From positions 113,343,741 through 113,407,740 of the forward strand of contig CM041465.1 in the NCBI GenBank assembly GCA_023213395.1: a stretch of 64,000 nucleotides of DNA, written 5' to 3'. Each line of letters opens with the position of its first letter. Positions within the stretch are counted from its first letter, which is position 1. The stretch comes from Cycas panzhihuaensis. Taxonomy: Eukaryota > Cycadophyta. Positions 33,083 to 44,989 of the stretch are shown in pieces. A program made the position numbers and the translations under genes. The notes below the pieces were generated by a model. It did no database searches, was not told where the DNA came from, and saw only the letters and a program-made list of their open reading frames with translations.

Positions 33083-34644
33083 CTACTTTTGGCGCACAGG
33101 GTAAGCGTTAGGAATAGTTATAAGGTTATGCATGATGATGGAGGGGTTAATCCCCTTCATGTCTGAGTAGTCCCACATGAATACATCATGGAATTCCTGG
33201 GACAGGAGGGAGTATTCCCTCACTTGATCAGAAGTACATTCTGCCCCTACCTTAATGATCCTATCCGGAGCAAGGACTATGTCTTGAGTTGCCTCCATGC
33301 ATATAGCATTCCCCTCCTTGAAATGGAGGGGGGAAATATCAACAAGAAGAGATGCAATGGGAGAAGGGATTGGGTCGGCTAGTGTGGACCCAATTGCTAG
33401 GATCTTCTAGTGGCTAAGCTTATGGTGACCAGAAGGTAAACTAGGCGTGGAGCCCGCTAAGTGCTCCAGCAAAGCCTCATCATCTTCGAAGTAGTCCACC
33501 CCATGAATGACCTTACTTCAAATGGACAAGGTGCGGGATACCGTAGGAGCGATAGGACCGGTATGGCCTGAAAGCTGCCCATCATCCCTAAGGGACTCTA
33601 AGGGAGAGTCAAGGAGAGATCCCTCGTAAAAAGTAAGAGGGAAACTCTCAACATCATCACTTGCGGAAGGTGATGAGATGGAAGAGCTAGGAACATGATG
33701 ATTAACATGTGCAATGTCATGTGACATGTGAAAATGACTGGGCTCTATAACAAAAGGGGTCCTAGGGAGAATCCTAGGACTAGGAGGATGCCCCACACTA
33801 GTGCAGAGAAACGAAACTGGGTTAGGACGATCCTCATCCTCACTATGGGACCCATCATCGTTAAACATGGCGAGGTACCCATAGCTTCCGACGCCAATGG
33901 GGGTGAAACGTGTTAAATCAGGGGAAGAAGACACGGGATCTTCTTCGTGGTAAGAGGAATCAGGGATTCTGATGGAGCAGGTTGAGACATAATTGGAAGG
34001 GCATTTGTTTCCCTTTGTATAGCCATGGCTCACTTGAGCAGAAGGCTTAGTTTGTTTAGCGAATAATCACTTGTAGGAGACGACTTTCATTTGCACGTTA
34101 TGGACAAATTTAAGTTGCCCCCAACATGTGGAACACACGGCTCCCATTTGGTCAAGCCATGGTTGACCCAGAAGTAGGTTATAATCCACGTCAATATCGA
34201 GGACAATGATGTCAGTAACAACGGTCTTATCCTTGAGAGTAAGAGGTATTAAGACAGATCCCAAGGGAGTCTTCTCGCTACCGTCATAACCCTGACATCG
34301 CCATGGAACAGGTTCCAAGGTAGAAATGCCAAGCTCTTGCATGATGCGCAAGGGCATGGCATTGATGGAAGAACCATTGTCCATGATGGTTCTTCGCAAT
34401 GTGCAATTAGGAGTATCTATGGTAATGGTGAAAGGGAAGTTCCACTGGCGTTCCCTTCCACTGGATGAGGGAAGATCTCTGGGATCAAAAGAGATGACAG
34501 GTTCATAACTTTGGGTTGTGCCCAAGGTGTGAACGGATGCATTATTCGATCATAGAGCTTCCAAGAGGAGCGTTCGCTGCTCAGGGCAACTTCTCAAGAC
34601 ATCCATGATGGACATACCAGTATCCACGGTGAGAAGTTCTTTGA
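33083..34644 (-). pseudogene. pol: Protease and linker of element 3
   Basis: Protease: FTITIDTPNCTLRRT, active site MDNGSSINAMPL (about 34400-34370), DIIVLDIDVDYNLLLGQP (about 34220). The linker follows to the deletion join at 33083. Open frames are 34525-34067, 34033-33518 and 33298-33083, all in one frame, with only a few stops. This frame is shifted relative to gag: a short deletion just before 34660 removes bases that element 1 still has, so gag and protease are out of phase in this copy only. Confidence 0.75.
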
Positions 34645-37020
34645 CTACGAAGAAAGACTTACCCCTCCCTGTGGCTTGAGTAAGGGCTCTCCTAGGCAGA
34701 TGGCAATGCTCTTGGGAAGTGCAGGAATCTCTAGAGGAATGGCTTCCGGAGGAGGTTCAAGTTGTGAGGTAGACGCGGAGGCACCTATTGCCTCCGTTGT
34801 GACTTGAGACTGGGTCAATGCATAAAGGGGAGTGGTCTCAAGTATTTGGATCACCTTCTTTCCCTTATTACGGGACCGCGAAGGTGATGGAGCATGGCAG
34901 TCAGGGGAGCACGAAGGGGAAGATGGTCTTCGCATACCCTTCCCTCTACCATGCGAAGGGTGAGAATCGGGGGATCTATCCCAATTCTGATTGTTCCTTT
35001 GTTGAGCATCACGACCATGTTCCCCATGTTTGGGGAATGGGTCCCTATGAATGGGTTGATCGAGGTTAGGCCTCGATGCCCACCTAGGGGACGAATTGCG
35101 TGGCGGGGTGTCATGTGGGTGTTGCACCCGATAACGTGAATCATCGTGGAAGCACTCCCCATGGATGGAACACCACCTCTTCTCAAGGGGAGGATCGATC
35201 CTCCTTGCTTGAGAAAATTGGATGTTACCCCCTTTGGGGGGTACCGCATGAGAAGCTTGCTGAACTGGTTTATGGGAGGTCAGTGATGAAGGGGACTGGA
35301 GTTTAAGCTCCTTCATCGTGTGCTCGAATGAGTGAATAGTGGAGGTAAGAGGGTCAAAGGTTCTCTCAATCTGATGAGAGGTAGACCTGGTAGGTTGTGA
35401 AGGTTTGGTTTCCTTCGTTGGGGGAGGTGCCTCACGATGTTGTGAGGGCTTAGGAGGTTTCTTGAGTCTAGCTTGGATCTCAATGGCCTCCAACGCCAAG
35501 CACCTCGTAATCTCAGAGTCGCATGTAGTTGCCCCCATCTTAAGGACTTCCACATGCACTTCGAGGTAAAGTGCGTTGACGAAGAGATATCGCTTCAACT
35601 CTTCAGGCAACGTGGCCTCAGTAGAGTGAAGGAGATCATGAAAGCCTCACACAAAGTCATGATTCATTTCATCGTGACCTTGTTTAAGCGACAAGAGCAC
35701 TTTCATTCCGCTCTCGAATATACAGGCTACGTTAAAGTAATTGACGAACTCATCCACCAATTGCTGGAATGAAGAAATAGAATAGGCAGGGAGACGGTAA
35801 AACCACTTGAGGATGTTGCCCTACAAGGATCGCGGAAATAGCTTCATCAAAATGTGGTTGTAATCCCAATAATCTATGCACACCATAGAGAAACTATGTA
35901 CGTGCTCAGTTGGGTCTTGCGACGAAGTTCTGTCGAATTTGGGAACTTCGAGAGGGTGAGGCGGCAGGTTAGTCCTTAGTGTCTCAATGGATAATGACGT
36001 TGACCTGTAGTCCATGAAAGGGCATGTCCTTACATGGGCCAATGGATTGATGACTGGTAAAGGAACAGGAATGGATGGGGGTGGTAAACCCATCCCTCCT
36101 TGGGGAAACGTCTCTTGTTGGAAAGGGGCTTGTGGATAGACACCTTGGCAGGGAGGTATATTCTCTTACGAAGATGTGGCAACCGAAGTTGCGCTAGGTG
36201 GCAGAAACGAGGGTTGAGGGACTGGATTCAGCCCATATGGGCCACCTGTAGGTGGTGTAACCCTATATGGGCGCAATGGGTCCACCCCATAACTAGGGAG
36301 ATGGTTCCCCCTACCCTGCCCCCAAGGTTGAGACATGTAACCTAGGGGCATATAAAGGGAAGGGCCACCATATGAGTTTTAAACGTATGTAGAAGTGGAT
36401 CCCACATAGTTGACAACGGTAGTACTAGTAGGACCTCGAGGCCTACTAGGAAATGCATGTGCCACGTTTGAGGGTGGTGCATTCGTTTGACTCAGAAATG
36501 GCATGCTAACCCCAAGTTGGATAAAGGACATGCCGTGAACAGGTCCTAAAGAAGTGGGACAGCGGCCAGGGATAAGCAGCGCAACACTTCTCCTGGGAGC
36601 CAGTGTAGATACGGCATAGGATAAGTGTGCGCAGGCAGAAGCATCATTCATTGTAAGAGGCACAGGTATGGATGAAGAAGATGCTACATTGCACAATATT
36701 TCTTCAAACCACCTAGGATGTAGTTGGCGGTGAGTTGCTCAAAAGTACTCATTGAGCGCTTCGACCACGTCAGCAGGAGGGGTATCATTGTAGCCATACA
36801 AGGTCGATGGGATCTCGAATATTGGGGATCCCTCAGGGTGCTCCTCGTAAGGCTCACTAGTAGGATGGTGAGTCTCGTGAGGAGACGAATCTTCTGCTGC
36901 ATAGGCAGAAGGACGAAAGTCAGCGGGGTGCAACTGGTCAAATGGATAATAGATGGAATCATTGCCCCCATAGGCAGATTCCAGAACAGATGCAGGAAAC
37001 TCTTGAGTTCCTAAAGCCAT
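34645..37020 (-). pseudogene. gag: gag of element 3
   Basis: ATG at 37020 (start MALGTQEFPAS), about 285 bases after the PBS; the best start of the three copies. It has a Pro/Ser-rich N-terminal part, then the gag core (MDYRSTSLSIETLRTNL at about 36020, FDRTSSQDPTEHVHSF). A last open stretch of 321 codons (35610-34645) contains KRWCSIHGECFHDDSRYR at about 35171-35130, where the last Cys of the knuckle is Tyr. Stops in the N-terminal half are few. The frame ends at 34645 because of the frameshift described for the protease. Confidence 0.8.
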
Positions 37021-37305
37021 GGTATGGTAAGCCTAATCAGACGGGTAACCTTCCATTATCAAATCAGGGTTCGATGCAGGAAGGGAATGAGGTGATTGGT
37101 CTTCTAACAATGATGGCAGACCTCGCAAGTGACGTGAGAAATGTTGCATGCAACGCCTTTGTGAGCATTGTTAGAAGGAAGCAAAAAGAGGGAAATGAAG
37201 CAAGCACATTGGGGGCTGCCTAACTGAAATACAGAATAAGAGACTACTTAGAGGCAAGAACACCAATGAAAAGGGGAAGTGAAACTAGTTCCCTTACTGG
37301 CAGTT

Positions 37306-37322
37306 CCCTAGTAGAGTCACTA
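37306..37322 (-). other. Primer binding site of element 3
   Basis: Minus strand TAGTGACTCTACTAGGG after one base from the LTR end. Against element 1 it has G-to-A type changes. Confidence 0.55.
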
Positions 37323-37323
37323 G

Positions 37324-39872
37324 TGAAATGCTTACTACAGAGTGGTGTCCCTACGTCTAGCAAAAAGGGTATAAAAATATACAATGCTGATTAAACTAGG
37401 CAGCAAGGACTTCACCTCGCAGGGCGTCTGTGCGCCGAAGCACAGATTCAAAACTGCAAGGTGCCTAGTTGCTTCTAGGTAGCCATGCAAAGTAAGGCCT
37501 TCCTACCCCTCAGATGGCTGGGAAGAGGAGAAAGTGCCTGGCATGTTACGTCTTCTTAAGGTAATGAGAAGGCAACAAAATGGAAGGGCAAGCAAACTAA
37601 CGTATAGGTGAAAGCGAAAAGGGGGGTACAACAAGGGTAGCTAAATATAATATGAACAATCTAACTATGTTATGCTACGTTAGCCAATGTAAGAAACAAT
37701 GTAAAAACAAGTGCACTTTCTTTTTCCTCTTTTTAATCTTTTACATGTTCCTAACTATACAAGTAGATGGATAAAAGACAACAATGTAAAAGGGATATAC
37801 GGGGAATAAGAAGAATACCTGGATCTGGTGCCTGAGTGGAGTGTTGCTCATCCCTTTGAGTCCCATTCCTTCCTACTCCATTTGTAGTGCATGCGATACT
37901 GGACGGTGATAGTTGCCGTAAGCAACGGAAGAGGGGCTAACTTACCTCCCCTTAAACATGCAAAAGCAAAAAACGAAAAAGAAGCAAAAGCGTGGAATAA
38001 TAAGGGATGCACTACACGTAGGACTAACCTGCAATGGGTTCGTTCTATGTGCTGCTCCACTAACGCGAGATCCTGCAAACAAGTAAGGAGAATACCTTCC
38101 TCTCAGAAGAGGGGCCACAAAATATACCAAAGATACGTACTAAAATCAAATGGAACTTAAATCTACACTAAGCATCAATATGTAGCAAAGTAAAATGGCA
38201 ACATGCAATAAAGACTCCCACCACCATACACCATAAATACACCCAAAAGGGAAAAGAGTATAGCCTCGGGATGGCTAACTAACCCACAAAGGACCTCCAC
38301 GGAACTCGGGAAGGAGAAATGGGTTGACAACAAGGTCGTAGGGCAAAAGACAGTAACAAAGAAGGGAGTAACAGAAAGATTTGGGACTTTGAGGGCCCAA
38401 ATACGCATAAATGGAACTTCTGGAATCAGCATGGCAACAAGTTGCCAGCATTGGTTTTAGCACCACAACTAGATTCGCTAAACTCCCTTAACCCATTTTC
38501 TAAGAAAGCACTAATGGCAAAGGGAAAGAGGATAAGGGACATAACCCTTGGGGAGAAGGGAAGCAAAGGGGGATGGAACCCCACCTACCTCCCTCAAATC
38601 CTTTTTATGTTGCCCCTTTACAACAACCAACTAAGAAAGAGTTGAAAGGGATGGTTTAAAGAAAATAGTGAGGCCTCAAAAGAAAATGGGAATAGCACCA
38701 ATCTAGTACAACAACATAAGAAACTAGACAAACTAGAATTTTGTTCATCAACACACAAAAGAAATAAGAACAAAACAAATTGTAAGTGGGAATAAAGAAT
38801 ACCTTGTTGGAGGAGAATCAAATATGAGCTTGCTATTAGGAAACAGTAGGAATAACTAGTGTATGAGGGCTGATAATGGCAGGTTTTTACAAGAGTGAAG
38901 TGTGGAAATATCCTTACAAACTTGGAGCCTTAGTAGTTGGCCCTTTGGAGGAGCTTTTTGGTAGGAGTTTCCTTTTAGACCTTAATCACTTGTAAAGAGG
39001 TATGAGACCCACTGTTGATAGCTATAGGGGGTAGAAAATATCCCTGCAAGTCCAGCTTGTAGCAGTCCTTCTCTTTTGTGACAGGTTCCTATGCATGTAG
39101 ATTATTTCTCTCTATGTGAATTTTTAGTAGAAAAGTCAGAAAAATGACCAAAAGATCTCAAGATGTGTAGGGAAAATTCCCTTTATTCCCCTATTCACTA
39201 CAGGTGAACGTTGGGGATGTTAAGGTGACGTGAATTGATTGACACCACGCGGCAGTTCTGAAAAAAACTGGAAATTGTCATGTGGTTCTCTTTTTTTTAA
39301 ATTTCAAATAGTCATACCGCGGTAAACTTTGCGGTACCGCAGAAAAGACCGTGGTACCGCTAAGTTTACAGCAGTATCAGACTGGAAATAGAAAAAGAGA
39401 AAAAAAAGTAGAAACATAAGGTTTTGAAGTAAAAATTAACACTAAAAATAAGCTGGAGCAGCTGGGGGAATGCCCAGGTAATGGGTAAGTAGCCAAAATA
39501 ATGAAATGAGTCCCAACTAAGGATTAAATTAGGCTTAAGAGGGATTGCAACGCGAGCAACATGTTGTAATAGGAGCAAATAGGACTGACTGAAACATCCC
39601 GGGAGGCCGTGGAGACAAAGTGGGTGGTTGTGCGCCATACAGGGTGTAACATTCACTGAGGAATACCCCCGTTGTGAGTCATCATAGGCTGATGATGTGC
39701 CATAAGCACGTGTATTATGAGCAAGCAAAGAAATAATGCATGCAGGCATGCATATATCAAGCAATCTACGCTAAATAATATTAATCAAGCATGGGCAGGA
39801 AAAAGTGAGAACGTATACCTGAATATACCTACATCGATGAGTCTCGAGTCCATTCCCAGTAGCTGGGAAATA
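37324..39872 (-). repeat. 5' LTR of element 3
   Basis: TGAAATGCTTAC to AGCTGGGAAATA, 2549 bp. The PBS follows at 37322-37306 after one base. Confidence 0.9.
39314..39377. repeat. LTR palindrome, element 3 5' LTR
   Basis: Outer arms ATACCGCGGTAAACTT and AAGTTTACAGCAGTAT pair with two mismatches. The interior contains the perfect palindrome GCGGTACCGC and a second GGTACCGC. Confidence 0.75.
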
Positions 39873-39877
39873 GTCAC
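39873..39877. repeat. Target site duplication, right copy
   Basis: GTCAC directly after the LTR end GGGAAATA (CA changed to TA). Confidence 0.85.
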
Positions 39878-40833
39878 CTCTCTTGGTGTATCTCTTATTA
39901 TAATTATAGTTATCCTTTTATCTATTTTCTTAATACTTTTAAATCTATAACTCCTTAGCTTCTAAGAACTTTCATATTCCCACCACTTATCATAACCTTC
40001 ACGAATCATAAACTCCTATATAGAGATATCAATATGGCATCCATTTAAGTGACAAATATGTTTTTGTGAAAGTTTACCTCATTATTTATCTTATCACTCT
40101 AGATGAGTGAAACAACATGTCATGGAGTCCATTTGATACCACCACATGCCAAATCATCCAACAACCTCTAATCCATTTACAACATTATCCCTTCTAATTA
40201 TGCATTTCATAGATTTTAACCTTCTCAATAATTTCCTATAAAGTATTAACTCATGAACCTTCACCACATAGCTTCCTTGTGAAATGATGCTTCATGGACT
40301 TCTCCCCCTACTATCACTAACTATCATAAGCTTCCATCTAAACCTCTTTCCATAACAAAATACCAACTTGTAAACTCAACTATATTGGAAATTACCATCT
40401 ATAAAGATCATTTAAAATTATGTCTTTGTAAGAACTCACTTATAAATCTAAATTTCTTAATTAACTATCCCCCTTATTACTCCTTTATTTAGATCATGTT
40501 CTACCCCATACTATATTAATTTTACTAAATGATCTAACTTTTCTTTGTATTAAGAGGAATACATAAAAAGATATTTACAAGATCACAAGTGTTAGAGTAC
40601 ATTCATATATAGTTACAAAGACTACTCATTCCTTGGATCAAAATCCTATAAACTAATGATGAAAGTAGTGCATCACTTCACTGAATAGATCATAGAATAG
40701 GCTTCCATCTTACAAGAATATTCTATATTAATAAATAGAAATAAATATACAATAAAATAAAGCATTTCTAAACATATTTAATAGTTCTATATTACACAAT
40801 CTAATAAACCAATACTAGAGTGGGGCTATTACA
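39878..40833 (-). repeat. 5' LTR of the Tekay/Del-like element, outer part
   Basis: Continuation of 26942-28141 after element 3. On the minus strand the LTR would begin TGTAATAGCCCCACTC at 40833, a start like the TGTAACACCCC of Del/Tekay LTRs. Together the two parts give about 2.16 kb. Confidence 0.5.
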
Positions 40834-43800
40834 TACATATTATGGTGGAGTGGAGTGCTAGAATATAAGTGTTTAAATGTTAGGTGTTAATTATCACATA
40901 TGGAATATTAAAGGTTAGTGGTTAGTCATAGTTTAAAGTTATGCACATACTAATTAATACATATTTATATGTTTAGTTTTGAGTTCAATAATATCTATTG
41001 TATGAAATCAAAACTAGTATAAATATATTTGTGGTCTATGTAAAAGCTAATTGTCCACTATTATTTTAAAATATAGAATGTTATATATATTCCTTATCCT
41101 TTTAATCCATCGATTGCCTAATCACTTTCTACAACCTTAAGCAATATGGCTTAATTAAGCTGTTCCCTTTTAAATCATCATTGATTTTTAGGGAAAATTT
41201 GACAATATTTAAGAATTCCTTAAAAATAATTATATCTTAGTTGGTTGAATATATCAAATAAATTCAATAATTTGATAGTATCTTCTTTGAAAAAGGAGAA
41301 CCATAACATCCAAATTTGTCTCAACATTTAGTTCACTTAGTAAAGTCTTTTGCCTAGACTTATTATGATTGTGGTAAAGGAATGGGAACTCTTATCTTAG
41401 TATACTTTCTTACATCCATGTACCTACTCAACTCATATCATAATATATTACAACCTAAATTAATATCCATAAAAGTATTTAATACCTTACTACTTAGGCT
41501 AATACCCATTTCCTATAAGAAATAATGAAAGGCACTCATCACTTGAGTAAACATTATGAAAATACGAGTTAATAAAATGATAGTCATAGAAGCACATAAG
41601 TTATTTTGTTTCAAATTTACTTTTCATAAATCTACTTGATAAAACCTTTAATTTTAAAAATCATACACCATTCTTCCACCCCCAATAACTTAATAATCAT
41701 CCTTAGATTATTCCCAACTTATATTAAAGTCTTCCAATTAATATTTAATGCATATAGCCCATCAAATACCTCATTCTTTAAGGGGGGTCCTATACACTTG
41801 TATTTAGACATCCTTGAGGTGCGTTAATGACTTATCCTCATGGTCTCAAGTAATCTTCCTCTAAGTTATTATTAAGAACCCTTTTAGACTAATGAAAACT
41901 ACATTGGAACATAACTTTTGAAGAAAAACTACTATTACATTAGTCACCCTCCTCTTTAGAATTTAGTTAGAAGATAGAAAGCTATTTTTACATGTTTTAT
42001 ATTGATGTTAAGACTTATTTATCATGTTTTATTTTTAGTTAATTAGACACCACATTTATAGCATGGGACATTCATAACTATTGAGCTCATTTTATTTTAT
42101 TTCTAGCACAAATGGTTTTATACTCAAATTATATGGAATGGTTTCTTATTGATTCTAGCATCTTCTATATTCTTCTCTGCTTAGAATTAGATATATGTTT
42201 TGTGCATGTCCTTTCTCTTTTTCTCTACTTTATATATTCCAATTGATGAAAATTTTACAATCTAAACAATAATAATGAGATTTCTAGTTCCCTCTAAGAG
42301 GAATTATATTGAGCATTAAATTAAGACGTAAGAACGCATATAACACTTGATAATTCATATGTGCACCCATCTTCCATAGGGAAAAAGAGAATCTAATAAT
42401 ATGATAATAAATCTACATAAGTTCTTTTATTTTAATATGGGTTTATATAAAAGATGAGGTGAAGAGAAAAGCTAACCCTAATTAATGGGCAACTTCTAAT
42501 TAATAAAAAATTATGAGATCATATAAATGATTGTAATAGTTATATTAGTACACCTTTATTACATATACATCCTTCCAAGAGTGGTATAGACACTAGAGGA
42601 TGATTATAAATCATCATTTTTATCATCACAAATGAAGACAATGATATTAGATAATTTAATAGAATGGGTTTGAGTAAAGTAAATGAGTTTCCTCTTATAA
42701 ACATCATGGATAGGTAGTGTCCTCCCATCCCTTATAATCTTTAATTGATTAATTCCCATCCCAAGAGAAAAGAGTAAAATGTCATTCCAATTTCTATTAA
42801 CTAAATTCTAGTATAAGATTTCATTTTTCTTTACTATCTTCTACATTGTATAATCCATTCTTATTAATAGTTTAAAATATCCATCCATTACCTCCCTTAT
42901 TTTGTTTGTCATATAATGTCATTATGATTAGTTATAAATTATCATTTGTTTTACTTATACGATACATATCGCTTTAGACTCAAGTTACAATATCGTATCA
43001 TACCACATTCTATTATAGAGATAAGTGCTAAGAGGGATCACAAAATCACATAGAATAATGCTTATATTAAATAGATGAGATTATCAAATATCAAATTCCA
43101 TGTGTATTCAATGTATCAAAATTATTAAATTATATTTCACCTCAACTTAGGTATGTTAGTAGATGGTTAGTATGTGTTTCATAATGATTTTTTGCTTTTT
43201 GGTATGACTAGGTTTATCCCTTATCCTACTTATTACTAGGGTTTAATTAGGTAATTATTTTAATTATAGATTGCATCATACAATGCTTTGATGAATGTTT
43301 TGAGATATGATTATGGATCCCCCTCTTACTTATGATGTATAGATATTAATACACTTACTTTTATGTTACCTCTAAGATTTACTTTGAGACATAACTCCTA
43401 CTCTCATTTCTTATTATTTGATAAACCTATGACTTATTAATTCATAACTTTATTAACATAACCTTTACTTTTGATTACACGTGTTCTTACTCCTTTCTAG
43501 CTTGTGTTTGATCAAAGAATTGACTTCACTATTTTGTAATTTTACCGACCACAGTTTTCTCTTATGAATTTCATTCACCGTATCTTTAATATTTCATTAT
43601 GTTGTTCATGTTGCTTGAAAAATTATGATGTTACATATAAAATGTAATATATATTTTTTAACTGGCCAAGTTTTTAGAATGATGAATTTTATTTACAATG
43701 GCATATTTTATTCACATTTTCATGACTTATTCACAATATCACATTTTTCATTATGACAAATCATAATTTTCTAAAATTTGTCTCATTTTTTATTGTTTGT

Positions 43801-44187
43801 GAATGAAAAAAAAAAAAGGCTATTTTCTCTCAACTATCTATTATTATTTGTTGTAAAATCATGAACTAATAACCCATAGGTTTTCCCTAACCATTTCCTC
43901 CTATTTTCTCTATAAATAGTCTCTAAAGAGTGCAAATTTTCTATAATTGGGTGTTACTATATTCTAAACCCATCCCTTATGACATTCACTTAGATCTTTG
44001 GACAAGCTTATTTAGAGCTTGATCCCTTACTATTGATTAAAGAATTTGGAGATTTGGTGTTATATACACCTAAGCCCACTTTTCTTCCTTCTTTTGGCAA
44101 TATCTTCTTCAATTTTTTGCCTTTTTCATGTGTGAAATCCCTCACTCTTAGTACTCTTCTACCTTTAAGAGCTACTCTCTTTCTTTA
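40834..44187. other. AT-rich sequence without recognised genes
   Basis: About 3.3 kb between the Tekay/Del-like LTR and the copia element. All frames are short and none resembles a protein I know. CTCTATAAATAGTC at 43909-43922, with a pyrimidine-rich stretch after it, looks like a plant TATA box and may mark an old solo LTR on the plus strand. A poly-A run lies at 43807-43818. Confidence 0.4.
43909..43922 (+). promoter_or_regulatory. TATA-box-like sequence
   Basis: CTATAAATAG in AT-rich DNA, with no ORF downstream before the copia LTR at 44188. Could belong to an old LTR. Confidence 0.25.
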
Positions 44188-44535
44188 TGTTGAGAAAACT
44201 AGGTCTCAATAACTAGAAACTACCACCAAGATTTAAACTACTTTGTAACTAGTTATAGGAATTAAAACTAAAATTTAACATAAAAGTTTTTAAACTAGAG
44301 ATAATATAATAAATAAATTATAAAGTCAAAGAATCACATATACACCAAATATAACATGGCAAAACCGTAGTAGTGTTATAGGAAAACATCCATAGAGGAA
44401 AGGTATCGATCTTTATTATCTAAGAATAGAGAAATATACATAATCTATAGTATAATACTTATAGTAACAACCACTAGCTATCTCTTTTTAATAGAGTACA
44501 TCTAATACCATCAACATAATAAAAAACACCCTAAA
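44188..44535 (-). repeat. 3' LTR (shared part) of copia element 1
   Basis: TGTTGAGAAAACTAGG onward matches 48808-49135 with mostly transition differences. Beyond about 44535 the two sides diverge: this side continues into unmatched sequence with a GC-rich block. Confidence 0.7.
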
Positions 44536-44654
44536 TCAGGCTATGTGAGAGAGTCATGCAAGGCATAAATATTGGCCATCAAATCTAGGGTATTTTGAAT
44601 GAATGATCTTGATTCTCTTTATAATTTAGTATGTTTTACATTACTAGCTTTTTA

Positions 44655-44790
44655 GGTTAGGGGCTACCAACCCCAAACCCCCTCTTTGTAGGGGGCGGGG
44701 AGTGTTTTGGCTCCCATTGCACCCCCTGGCTAAGGGGGGCTCCTACCCCCTTTGGATCCCCCCACAAAAGTTTTGGGTGGAAATCGTGCT
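44655..44790. repeat. GC-rich block with complementary C and G tracts
   Basis: Runs such as CCCCCTCTTTGTAGGGGGCGGGG and CCCCCTGGCTAAGGGGGG stand in AT-rich surroundings. They can fold into short hairpins. Absent next to the other LTR. Origin unknown, perhaps the U3 part of the LTR or a separate insert. Confidence 0.5.
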
Positions 44791-44989
44791 ACTAACCTAT
44801 CAAATGTTTTGCCTCTAAAACATTATTATCACATTATCTAATAATCTTCACCTTAACAACAATTTATCTTATATCTTTCTTAGACCATTTATCACCTTTT
44901 CTATAAACTAAGAGAAGTCAAGCACCATTTGAACTTCTTTAATAGTATTGATTTTGTGAATATGTTAGTACAATTCTATTTTGCATTAA

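Larger units (their letters stand above)
28142..39872 (-). mobile_element. Tat-lineage retrotransposon, element 3 (both LTRs, internal deletions)
   Basis: A complete insertion of 11.7 kb: 3' LTR 28142-30685, internal 30686-37323, 5' LTR 37324-39872, flanked by the direct repeat GTCAC (28137-28141 and 39873-39877). Two internal deletions are seen against elements 1 and 2. One joins the integrase end to the protease-RT linker at about 33083 (RT, RNase H and integrase lost). The other, at about 32490, removes the antisense PMD ORF. Gag, protease and the second RNase H ORF remain, so it is a non-autonomous derivative. Confidence 0.9.

Noticed and set aside
38442-38645. Plus-strand 67-codon frame in the element 3 5' LTR
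   Set aside because: The 3' LTR copy does not keep it as a better frame; no similarity.
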